Below, in pieces: positions 17,164 to 24,479 of a DNA stretch of 42,853 bases. The position numbers and the translations under genes are program-made. The stretch spans positions 1-42,853 of the forward strand of contig JAFLTI010000016.1 in assembly GCA_022510485.1 (NCBI GenBank), in the 5' to 3' direction. Position 1 is the first letter of the stretch. The number at the start of each line of letters is the position of its first letter. The notes under the pieces are model-generated. The model ran no database searches, had not been told where the DNA came from, and saw only the letters and a program-made list of their open reading frames with translations. Source of the stretch: Lentimicrobiaceae bacterium. Its GTDB lineage: Bacteria > Bacteroidota > Bacteroidia > Bacteroidales > P3.

Positions 17164-18245
17164 AAAAATATACCGTCATAGGCGTTATGTCGGGTACCTC
17201 GCTCGACGGATTGGATATGCTGCACGTCTGTTTTGAACAAGATGCGGAGGGTAAGTGGCGGTATGAGCCTATGGAGGCTTGCACGACAGCCTATCCGCCG
17301 GAGCTTTACGCACGTTTGGCGGCATCCATGCAGGCGGCGGGTATGGAACTTGCCAGACTGCATTTCGATTACGGGCATTTTGTAGGAAAAGCCCTCTTTG
17401 ATTTTGTAAAAAAATACAATCTCAAACCCGATTTTGCCGCCGTTCACGGGCATACGGTTTTTCATCGCCCCGATTGGCAGATGAGTTTGCAGATAGGCAA
17501 CGGAGCGGCAATGGCTGCCGAAAGCGGCTTAATGATAGTAAACGATTTCCGTACCTCCGATGTGGCTTTGGGAGGGCAGGGTGCGCCTTTGGTTCCTATA
17601 GGCGATGAACTGCTGTTCGGCAACTATGATTTTTGCCTGAACTTGGGCGGTATAGCCAATATATCCTACCGCAATGCCGAGGGGAGGCGTACAGCCTACG
17701 ATATTTCTCCCTGCAATATGGCTTTGAATCATTACGCCGCCAAGTTCCAAGCCGCCTACGACCGCGATGGGCTTTGGGCAAGACAGGGACAGCTTATTCC
17801 TGCCTTGAAAGCGAAATTAGACGCTTTGGATTTTTATACCCAACAGCCGCCCAAGTCCTTGGGACGGGAATGGTTTGAGGAAAAATTTTTGCCGCTCTTG
17901 GCAGAATTTGAAACTGAACCGACAGAAAATATACTGCATACTTTGGTGGAACATATCGCAGGGCAGATTGCCGCAGTATGCCGTGCTTCAGAAAGAGAAA
18001 TCCGTAGGGAAAAACCCTCTATGCTGCTTACCGGCGGGGGTGCCCTGAACCTTTATCTGCGGGAACGTATCGCCGCGCTCTCAGGGGTTGAACTGGCGGC
18101 GGCAGATAAGAAAATCATCGATTATAAAGAGGCGCTGATATTCGCCTTTTTGGGTGTGTTGCGTTTGGAAAGGCAGCCTAACTGCCTACGCTCGGTTACC
18201 GGGGCAATCCGCGATAATATAGGCGGAGCGGTTTATCTGCCTTAA
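17160..18245 (+). CDS. anmK: anhydro-N-acetylmuramic acid kinase
   Basis: AnmK phosphorylates and opens 1,6-anhydro-MurNAc from peptidoglycan turnover to give MurNAc-6-phosphate. The 361-residue sugar kinase begins with the diagnostic VIGVMSGTSLDGLDM, has HGHTVFHRP near residue 100 for substrate binding, and the ASKHA-type blocks LNLGGIANIS and LLTGGGALN. It overlaps tsaB by 4 bases (ATGA). Its last 60 bases overlap the coaE 3' end on the opposite strand. The family 3 hydrolase elsewhere in this window could act in the same recycling route. Confidence 0.95.
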   Translation: MKKYTVIGVMSGTSLDGLDMLHVCFEQDAEGKWRYEPMEACTTAYPPELYARLAASMQAAGMELARLHFDYGHFVGKALFDFVKKYNLKPDFAAVHGHTVFHRPDWQMSLQIGNGAAMAAESGLMIVNDFRTSDVALGGQGAPLVPIGDELLFGNYDFCLNLGGIANISYRNAEGRRTAYDISPCNMALNHYAAKFQAAYDRDGLWARQGQLIPALKAKLDALDFYTQQPPKSLGREWFEEKFLPLLAEFETEPTENILHTLVEHIAGQIAAVCRASEREIRREKPSMLLTGGGALNLYLRERIAALSGVELAAADKKIIDYKEALIFAFLGVLRLERQPNCLRSVTGAIRDNIGGAVYLP

Positions 18246-18803
18246 CTGGCGGTCTATATCCAAAACCTTGTCTAATACGGGCTGATGAGAGGCGTTTTGA
18301 ATCGTAAAGCGGGATCTTTTTTGCCTTTCCTGAGCGGAGAGTTGCCGTGCAAGGCGGGCTTTCACTTCGGCTTCGGTACAGCGGTCGCGCGCCATACAGC
18401 GTTCAATCTGTTCTTGAACAGGGGCTTCTACATCAATAACGGCATCGAACATTTCCGCCATACCGCTCTCAAACAAAATGGCGGCTTCTACCAAAGCATA
18501 GGGTGGTTCGTTTTTTAAGTCTTTGAACCAAGCTTCCATATCCTCAAAGACCAAAGGATGCACCAAGGCGTTCAGTTGCGCAAGTTTTTCGGAATCGGCA
18601 AATACGAGGGATGCCAGTTTCCTTTTGTCGTTTGCCGCTTCCTGTCCGAAAAGTTGCGCGATTTGTTCGCGTACCTGCGGGCTTTGGGAAATACATTTTG
18701 CCCGCTCATCGGCGTGATATACGGGAATACCGAGTACGGAAAAAATATGGGCTATGGTAGATTTACCACAGCCCATACCGCCTGTAAGACCGATGCGCAA
18801 CAT
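18186..18803 (-). CDS. coaE: dephospho-CoA kinase
   Basis: CoaE catalyses the last step of coenzyme A synthesis, phosphorylating the ribose 3' position. The 205-residue protein has a P-loop GLTGGMGCGKST at residues 5-16, a dephospho-CoA contact region ADERAK, and a lid region with RxxR-type arginines (DRCTEAEVKARLARQ). It lies 6 bases downstream of yajC. Its C-terminal 19 codons and stop overlap the end of anmK on the other strand; both tails look like normal family ends. Confidence 0.94.
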   Translation of the reverse strand: MLRIGLTGGMGCGKSTIAHIFSVLGIPVYHADERAKCISQSPQVREQIAQLFGQEAANDKRKLASLVFADSEKLAQLNALVHPLVFEDMEAWFKDLKNEPPYALVEAAILFESGMAEMFDAVIDVEAPVQEQIERCMARDRCTEAEVKARLARQLSAQERQKRSRFTIQNASHQPVLDKVLDIDRQLRQINRSAYIIADCPGNRA

Positions 18804-18809
18804 ACGGTT

Positions 18810-19136
18810 TTATTTGGTATCGGGCAATTGGTCGCCGATATTCGAAGCAATCGCGCTTTTTTCCATACGCAGCAAAGCTCCGTTTTCTACTTCGATGGTA
18901 ACAGTGGTGTCTTCAATAGAGGTAATCTTGCCGTGAATACCGCCAATGGTAACCACTTTCTGACCTTTTTGCAGGCTTTCGCGGAACTTCTTCTGTTCCT
19001 TGCTGCGTTTCATTTGCGGACGGATCATAAAGAAATAGAAAATTACCAGAATAACGGCAATCAAAAGGAGTTGCTGCATGGCACCGCTTTTAGACGAAGA
19101 GGCGCCAGCTTGCAGTAAAATGTTCAGTAAGTTCAT
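18810..19136 (-). CDS. yajC: preprotein translocase subunit YajC
   Basis: YajC is an accessory membrane subunit associated with SecDF-SecYEG. The 108-residue protein has one N-terminal transmembrane segment ([19 protein letters not shown]), the family signature [11 protein letters not shown] directly after it, and a small basic and beta-rich cytoplasmic domain ([19 protein letters not shown]). It follows nusB by 42 bases and precedes coaE, an order common in Bacteroidota, although a YbbR-type gene often found between yajC and coaE is absent here. Confidence 0.95.
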   Translation of the reverse strand: MNLLNILLQAGASSSKSGAMQQLLLIAVILVIFYFFMIRPQMKRSKEQKKFRESLQKGQKVVTIGGIHGKITSIEDTTVTIEVENGALLRMEKSAIASNIGDQLPDTK

Positions 19137-19178
19137 TTCAAAAAATATTAAATGGTTATTGATTCGGCAGAGTCCTTA

Positions 19179-20141
19179 TCAGATAAGTCCTCGACCGCTT
19201 TTTTTCATTTTTTTGTCGTGCTTCAAGTCTTCCGAAAGACGGTGCAGCACACCGTTTACAAAAGGAGAACTTTCTTGAGAACAGAACTGTTTGCTTAGCT
19301 CTATGTATTCGTTCAAGCTCGCCTTTACAGGAATGGAGGGAAAGTTTATCAGCTCGCTCATAGCAACGCACAGCAAGGTCTTTTCGGTGGCGCCTATGCG
19401 TTCATGGTTCCAATTCTTAAGGCGCGCTCCGATATATTCGTTGTATTCGTCGGCGTGGAGCAGGGTCTTGTCTAAAAGGGTGATGCCGAACTGCACGGCT
19501 TCGTCTTCGATATTCCAACCGCTACTTACACAGTCGTTAGATTCGGGATTCAAACGCCCCAAGAGTAAGGAAACCCAAGAAACAACGGTATCGTAATCAG
19601 ATTCCCAAAAGATGGAGCGTTCTTCGCAATAGGAGAGGAAGGCAGCGTTGCGCGTTATTTTCTTGCGATAGAGCTTGCGCAAAAAAATCCGGTCCAACTC
19701 AAAACGGTCATCTGTTTTGGGAGATTCCTTTTCGGTTTCGGCATCCGTTTCTGCCTCCTCGCCGCGCTTAAGGGAAAAGACAGCGTCGTAAACGGTGGAT
19801 AGCAAATCGTCGAAAGCGCGTTTTTCTACCCGATAGCTTTCGCTTTTGGCTAAAAAGTTAACATCCCTTTCGAGCTGTTCCACCACCGTGTTTTCTGCCA
19901 AGAACCGCAGGTTTTCCATACTCTGTGCTTCTCTGCCTCTAATAAGGGCTTGCCGGTAGCGTTCCCGAGCCAAGGAGGTCAATTCCACGATAAATTTGAG
20001 GTGGAAATAGTATAACTGCGACGTCTGCTCCAAGCCGGCAATCATATTCTGCCGGCAGGCAAGCGCGCTTTCCGCTCCGCCTTGAAAAAAGCCGTAGCAT
20101 GCCTGAACCACTTTTTCTCGTAGGAATCGCCTGCTGAACAT
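19179..20141 (-). CDS. nusB: transcription antitermination factor NusB, extended type
   Basis: NusB supports antitermination at rRNA operons with NusE (S10). At 320 residues it is about twice the E. coli length, which is normal in Bacteroidota. It starts MFSRRFLREKVVQACYGFF. The C-terminal part (DKTLLHADEYNEYIGARLKNW through FVNGVLHRLSEDLK) carries the helical NusB core, including the NEYIELSKQF helix. The middle is rich in Glu and Lys (EEAETDAETEKESPK), probably a flexible insertion. It begins 1 base after the pdxT stop. Confidence 0.93.
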   Translation of the reverse strand: MFSRRFLREKVVQACYGFFQGGAESALACRQNMIAGLEQTSQLYYFHLKFIVELTSLARERYRQALIRGREAQSMENLRFLAENTVVEQLERDVNFLAKSESYRVEKRAFDDLLSTVYDAVFSLKRGEEAETDAETEKESPKTDDRFELDRIFLRKLYRKKITRNAAFLSYCEERSIFWESDYDTVVSWVSLLLGRLNPESNDCVSSGWNIEDEAVQFGITLLDKTLLHADEYNEYIGARLKNWNHERIGATEKTLLCVAMSELINFPSIPVKASLNEYIELSKQFCSQESSPFVNGVLHRLSEDLKHDKKMKKSGRGLI

Positions 20142-20142
20142 C

Positions 20143-20706
20143 TTATATCATTTGGGTGAAATAGCGGTGCAATTCGGTACTGTCGGTAAGTTCCGGGTGA
20201 AAACTTGCCGCAAGGAGGTGTTTCTGCCTTACCAAAACGGGATGTTTTTCGTAAGAGGCGAGAACCTCTACATTCTTGGCGCATTTTTCGATGCGCGGGG
20301 CGCGGATGAATACCGCCGGCAAGGCTTTCTTGAAACCGCTTACTTCCAAATCGGTAACAAAGCTGTCTAATTGAGAACCGTATGCGTTGCGCTTTACGCA
20401 AATGTCCATCAAGCCGATACGGGTCTGTGTGCTGCCTTCGATTTCTTTTGCCAGCAGAATCATGCCGGCGCAGGTACCGAAAGCGGGCATCCCGGCGGCA
20501 ATGGCGCGGCGCAGAGGCTCCATCAGCCCGAACCATTCCAATTGCTTGCCCATAGCCGTGCTTTCGCCTCCGGGCAGGATAATGCCGTCTATCTTCTTCA
20601 GATCCTCGGGCGATAGAACGCGCACGGTTTTCAGCCCGAGTTTACGGATACTGGCTTCGTGCTCTTCTATGGCTCCCTGTATTCCTAAAACACCTACGGT
20701 TTTCAT
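20143..20706 (-). CDS. pdxT: pyridoxal 5'-phosphate synthase glutaminase subunit PdxT
   Basis: PdxT hydrolyses glutamine and feeds ammonia to PdxS. The 187-residue protein shows GILGIQGAIEEHEASI at the start, LPGGESTAM near residue 48, the nucleophile Cys in FGTCAGMILL, and the C-terminal catalytic His and Glu in ASFHPELTD. It lies 5 bases after pdxS and 1 base before nusB. Confidence 0.96.
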   Translation of the reverse strand: MKTVGVLGIQGAIEEHEASIRKLGLKTVRVLSPEDLKKIDGIILPGGESTAMGKQLEWFGLMEPLRRAIAAGMPAFGTCAGMILLAKEIEGSTQTRIGLMDICVKRNAYGSQLDSFVTDLEVSGFKKALPAVFIRAPRIEKCAKNVEVLASYEKHPVLVRQKHLLAASFHPELTDSTELHRYFTQMI

Positions 20707-20711
20707 AAAAA

Positions 20712-21605
20712 TTACCAGCCTCTGGTGGCAAAAAGTTGTTTTTCGTCTAATTGACGAACATCAATGCCGTGCATGGGTTCGCCCAAGTTTTCAGACAGTT
20801 TTGCCAATTTGGCGGCATCTTGATAGTGGGTGGTGGCTTCTACAATAGCCTTTGCCACTTTTTTGGGATTCTTCGATTTGAAGATACCCGAACCTACAAA
20901 CACCGATTCGGCGCCCAACAGACGCATCAAAGCCGCATCGGCGGGAGTTGCCACGCCACCGGCGGAGAAATTGGGCACAGGCAGTTTGCCGTGTTCCGCC
21001 ACATAGCAAACCAAATCGTAGGGAGCGCCGAGGTTCTTGGCTTCGGTCATAAGTTCTTCCTTGCTGCAAGCCTGCAAACGGTGAATACCGTTCATAAGGC
21101 AGCGCATATGGCGAACTGCTTCTACAATGTTGCCGGTACCGGCTTCGCCCTTGGTGCGGATTAACGCGGCACCTTCGCCTACACGGCGCAAGGCTTCGCC
21201 CAAGTTGCGGCAACCGCAAACAAAAGGAATACGGAACTCGTGTTTATTGATGTGAAATTCGTCGTCGGCTGGCGTAAGCACTTCGCTTTCGTCAATAAAG
21301 TCTATGTCGAGGGCTTCCAGAATACGGGCTTCGGCAATATGACCTATACGGCACTTTGCCATAACCGGAATACTTACTGCCTTCTTGATTTCCATAATCA
21401 TCTTGGGGTCGCTCATACGAGCCACGCCGCCCTGCGCACGGATATCGGAGGGAACACGTTCCAGCGCCATTACGGCGATAGCACCGGCATCTTCGGCTAT
21501 CTTGGCTTGTTCCACATTGGTAACATCCATAATAACACCGTTTTTCAGCATTTCGGCAAGTCCCAACTTAACTTTCCAATCGTTGCTTTTGTTGGATTTT
21601 TTCAT
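20712..21605 (-). CDS. pdxS: pyridoxal 5'-phosphate synthase subunit PdxS
   Basis: PdxS makes PLP from ribose 5-phosphate, glyceraldehyde 3-phosphate and ammonia in the DXP-independent route, as a dodecamer with PdxT. The 297-residue TIM barrel shows [39 protein letters not shown], the catalytic-lysine block [10 protein letters not shown] and the second lysine in [13 protein letters not shown]. It is the first gene of the run pdxS-pdxT-nusB-yajC-coaE. Confidence 0.97.
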   Translation of the reverse strand: MKKSNKSNDWKVKLGLAEMLKNGVIMDVTNVEQAKIAEDAGAIAVMALERVPSDIRAQGGVARMSDPKMIMEIKKAVSIPVMAKCRIGHIAEARILEALDIDFIDESEVLTPADDEFHINKHEFRIPFVCGCRNLGEALRRVGEGAALIRTKGEAGTGNIVEAVRHMRCLMNGIHRLQACSKEELMTEAKNLGAPYDLVCYVAEHGKLPVPNFSAGGVATPADAALMRLLGAESVFVGSGIFKSKNPKKVAKAIVEATTHYQDAAKLAKLSENLGEPMHGIDVRQLDEKQLFATRGW

Positions 21606-21659
21606 GATAGTATGTTGTTTTTATTTTTTGCTCAAAATTTTGATTGGCATAAAAGCCCG

Positions 21660-21667
21660 CGAAGATA
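21660..21667 (-). promoter_or_regulatory. possible -7 box for pdxS
   Basis: On the minus strand TATCTTCG (21667-21660) differs by one base from TAnnTTTG. It lies about 55 bases before the pdxS ATG. A TTTTTTG tract is upstream, but the spacing is shorter than usual, so the -33 element is uncertain. Confidence 0.4.
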
Positions 21668-21668
21668 G

Positions 21669-21821
21669 TTATTTTTTGTCAAAAAAGCATTTGCTGTTCC
21701 CTTTGTTGGCTCGCTTGCCGAAGCCTGCTTCGGGATTCCGCCGAGTATCATCGACAAGTATCACAACAATATACTCTCCATCCGCGATGTGATGAACTAC
21801 TGGGCCGAACATCGTGAATAA
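21669..21821 (+). pseudogene. C-terminal remnant of an unknown gene
   Basis: From 21669 to the TAA at 21819-21821 the plus strand is open and encodes a protein-like stretch including FGIPPSIIDKYHNN and LSIRDVMNYWAEHRE, but no start codon or upstream part exists: the frame is closed by TAG at 21666. The composition looks like a genuine protein tail left behind when DNA was lost or replaced. It lies between the pdxS promoter and the restriction gene, at the edge of the AT-rich island. I do not recognise the parent family. Confidence 0.45.
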
Positions 21822-21831
21822 TCAGCAAGAA

Positions 21832-22917
21832 CTATTTTAGTATGAATATTATATCTGCTAAACTTTTGTATTGTGAGTTCCTAAAGGAGAAATTAACTTC
21901 TTTCAATGACGCTTTATTAAAATTATCCAAGTAATCAGTTACTTTTGGTTCAATTAACGAGAAAGCTCTTTTCATTTTCCATGATTGATCCATATCAATT
22001 GTATCAACAAGAATTATAAATAGTCTATTTTCAGCACCAAATCGCATATCACCTTGTGACTCATATAACCATCTCATGAGTTCCATTGGATTAGACACGG
22101 CTTCAGTTACTACCTCCTTGCGTTTTATTTTTAATTCATCAAGGATATCATTCCTTCCTATTTCAGATAGTTTTTCTGTCAAAGTGTATTTTTGTAATGA
22201 TTCCGGCAATGAAACCTCAATTGTTATCCCTGCTGTTTTAGCCTTTTGTTTTAACCAAGTCAACTCTTTTTTTCCAAGTTTAGATTTTAATTTTACATCC
22301 ATATATTCCCGTGGAAAAAATGTAACCTTTAAGTCTAATGGATAGTCATTTATAAAGAAATCTACGCTTTTGATTGCGCCTACAGCAGAGACGACTTTAT
22401 GATGTCGTTTAAATAATGATTCTATAAGATATGATGTCCAGTTATTATACCAACTGATTTGCACATATCGCCATGCATTATCAGCAATTTCCGTTTGTTT
22501 ACTTTCCAAATCGTCGTAACTGCTGATTTCTTTGACATATCTTTTAACAAGATGTTTATCTAATGAATTATTCTGGTCTCCACCCCAAGAATAATTTTGA
22601 ATTTTATATAAATCGGTTTTTAGTTTTACTTCATCTACCCCCTGAGCATCATACCAATCGTGATTCTTGACTTTTAAATAATTATCAAGTAATTGCATAG
22701 CATTGGGCATGGTTTCAAGTTTATTAAAGAGTTCAACTCCTTGTTTTGCAATTATAGTACTTGACAATGTAATATTATTGTCTGCGATAAACTGCTCTAT
22801 CTGTGTGTTTCTGCATATAGCCCGAACTTTAAGCCAAAGCAATCCATTTGTATTGTCATTAAATGCATATAAATTTTGGGATTGAAATTCTTTATCCCAT
22901 TTTTCAAATGTTGTCAT
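21832..22917 (-). CDS. probable type II restriction endonuclease
   Basis: A 361-residue protein directly downstream (9-base gap) of a DNA adenine methyltransferase gene. Residues 186-197 read DFFINDYPLDLK, giving the D-x8-D-x-K pattern of a PD-(D/E)XK nuclease active site, with a candidate upstream acid at E166. No helicase or ATPase motif is present, so a stand-alone type II enzyme fits best. The specificity cannot be read from sequence. The gene is clearly AT-rich compared with pdxS and uses many AT-ending codons, a sign of horizontal transfer. Function is inferred from the motif plus the neighbour. Confidence 0.7.
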   Translation of the reverse strand: MTTFEKWDKEFQSQNLYAFNDNTNGLLWLKVRAICRNTQIEQFIADNNITLSSTIIAKQGVELFNKLETMPNAMQLLDNYLKVKNHDWYDAQGVDEVKLKTDLYKIQNYSWGGDQNNSLDKHLVKRYVKEISSYDDLESKQTEIADNAWRYVQISWYNNWTSYLIESLFKRHHKVVSAVGAIKSVDFFINDYPLDLKVTFFPREYMDVKLKSKLGKKELTWLKQKAKTAGITIEVSLPESLQKYTLTEKLSEIGRNDILDELKIKRKEVVTEAVSNPMELMRWLYESQGDMRFGAENRLFIILVDTIDMDQSWKMKRAFSLIEPKVTDYLDNFNKASLKEVNFSFRNSQYKSLADIIFILK

Positions 22918-22926
22918 TATTATAGA

Positions 22927-23982
22927 TTAGTTAGTTGTACATATTAAAAGCACTTCATTGCTGCCTGCAACACTCCCTTTTCCACCACGTCCAGCGCTAT
23001 ATTTTTTTCTCTCAATCCTCACTTTACGATAAGGACTAATCATACCTACCATAGTATCAATATCTGGATAACTGCGGTCGTTATAACTTACGAGCCATAT
23101 AGGTATTTGGGCAGCATATTTAAACATTAATTGCATATTATCTAACGCATCGCTAACTTTATCAAATCCGCTATATCTCTTTGGTTCGTATCGATTAGTT
23201 TTGTTTATAAAACTTTTATCTTTCCAATACTCTACATACGTTTCCAACAGATGATAGAATGACTGATAATCAGCGTGACTATTGCAGTATGGAGGGTCAA
23301 AATATACTAAATCTACATCATTCAATTTAGGAAGTAAATCTAAAATATTTTCATTGTAGCTAATGTTTGATTGCATATTATTAAAAACAGCTGTATTATA
23401 TCTTGGAAGCAATTCCATAAATATCTCTTTCAGGGGACGAATTAAACTTCGATTTCGTTTAACGCGGATAGGGTCAGCTGCATATATAAGAGCTTGTGTA
23501 TGCGCAAAATGCCCCATAGTAACTTTACGCGTCATACTCCTGCACATTATAGCTAAAGCTAAGGCTTGCTTATATGGATTCTCTAACCGATGCACATTGC
23601 TACGGAAACTATCTGCAAATACAGCCTCTTCTCTAATAAAAAATAAGTCAGAAAATAAAAATTCAATTAAATTAAATTCAATTGGGTTGCTATTACCAGA
23701 GAGGAGTATGTCTATATCATTTTTATCAAGAATATATCCGGGGTTTTCGATTAGCGCCTTACCTATCAAATTATTAAAATTCAAAAAGTCATTCGTGATA
23801 ACCTTTTTCCCTAATTGCTTAAACATATAAGCAATAGATTGAGAACCTGCAAAAGCGTCCAAAACAACATTTACATACTCAGGGATAAATTGAGCTATCC
23901 AGCCTCGATGAATAAATTTTGCTCCCAAGTATTGAGGCTTTGGAAACTTATAGTCTAAATATCTTGTCTCATCAAAAAGCAT
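22927..23982 (-). CDS. N6-adenine DNA methyltransferase, D12/Dam-like class
   Basis: The 351-residue enzyme has the alpha-class order of motifs: QYLGAKF near residue 17, the SAM-binding block AFAGSQS at 43-49, and the catalytic DPPY at 229-232 (VYFDPPYCNSHADY). The C-terminal part has WLVSYNDRSYPD and ends in a basic, glycine-rich segment (KKYSAGRGGKGSVAGSNE). It is transcribed before the nuclease gene, so protective methylation can precede cutting. It is AT-rich like its partner. Confidence 0.88.
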   Translation of the reverse strand: MLFDETRYLDYKFPKPQYLGAKFIHRGWIAQFIPEYVNVVLDAFAGSQSIAYMFKQLGKKVITNDFLNFNNLIGKALIENPGYILDKNDIDILLSGNSNPIEFNLIEFLFSDLFFIREEAVFADSFRSNVHRLENPYKQALALAIMCRSMTRKVTMGHFAHTQALIYAADPIRVKRNRSLIRPLKEIFMELLPRYNTAVFNNMQSNISYNENILDLLPKLNDVDLVYFDPPYCNSHADYQSFYHLLETYVEYWKDKSFINKTNRYEPKRYSGFDKVSDALDNMQLMFKYAAQIPIWLVSYNDRSYPDIDTMVGMISPYRKVRIERKKYSAGRGGKGSVAGSNEVLLICTTN

Positions 23983-23999
23983 ATTATGTTCTTTATGTG

Positions 24000-24007
24000 C
24001 AAAGATA
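24000..24007 (-). promoter_or_regulatory. -7 box for the methyltransferase gene
   Basis: TATCTTTG on the minus strand is a perfect TAnnTTTG box, 18 bases upstream of the methyltransferase ATG. No TTTG is seen at the expected -33 distance. It suggests that the restriction-modification pair has its own start site besides any read-through from the antitoxin gene. Confidence 0.5.
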
Positions 24008-24059
24008 CGAGTTTCTCAAGTATATATGTGCCTAATGAATTGTACATTGCAGCTATAGT

Positions 24060-24311
24060 TCATAGGCTATCCATCCATTCTTGGGCGTCGGAAGCGTTTT
24101 TGAATTTTTTGGTTTTAGCCTTTTGGCTTTCTTCACGAGCCTTGTTGATTTTTGCTTGCAGCGTCGGAGAAATGGAAAAATCATCCATATCAATTGGAAT
24201 CACGGCATACATTCTGTCTCTTCTGCGGATAAAAATCTGCTTGCCGGCATCCACCATATTGAATGATTCTGCCAAATTATCGCGAAACTGTCTTACGGAT
24301 AGAGTGTTCAT
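24060..24311 (-). CDS. Phd/YefM-family antitoxin without adjacent toxin
   Basis: The 83-residue protein begins MNTLSVRQFRDNLAESFNMV, the fold-defining N-terminus of Phd/YefM antitoxins, which bind DNA as dimers and neutralise a toxin with the C-terminal tail. That tail is here charged and probably disordered (KAREESQKAKTKKFKNASDAQEWMDSL). The frame is open to 24371, but the -7 box at 24336-24343 places the start downstream, at 24309-24311. The expected toxin gene is missing: the next gene is the methyltransferase. A lone regulator or the remnant of a lost pair are both possible. Confidence 0.8.
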   Translation of the reverse strand: MNTLSVRQFRDNLAESFNMVDAGKQIFIRRRDRMYAVIPIDMDDFSISPTLQAKINKAREESQKAKTKKFKNASDAQEWMDSL

Positions 24312-24335
24312 TGCAGGAATAATGTTTGTTCCTTG

Positions 24336-24370
24336 CAAAGATAGTAAATTAATGTACATATTTGTGTACA
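24336..24370 (-). promoter_or_regulatory. antitoxin promoter with palindromic operator
   Basis: TATCTTTG on the minus strand (24343-24336) is a perfect -7 box 25 bases before the antitoxin ATG. Just upstream, 24353-24370 reads TGTACATATTTGTGTACA, an inverted repeat of TGTACA arms with a 6-base centre. It covers the region where RNA polymerase would contact the promoter, as expected for self-repression by a Phd/YefM protein. Binding is inferred. Confidence 0.6.
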
Positions 24371-24479
24371 CAAAAAGTTTATTTTTAAAAGGTGTTACTA
24401 CTATATAACCCCAAAAACTTATTTTATCGAAAATAAATCCTTGTCTTTTGTGGTAGAGCCAAGATAATCAGTAAGAAAA

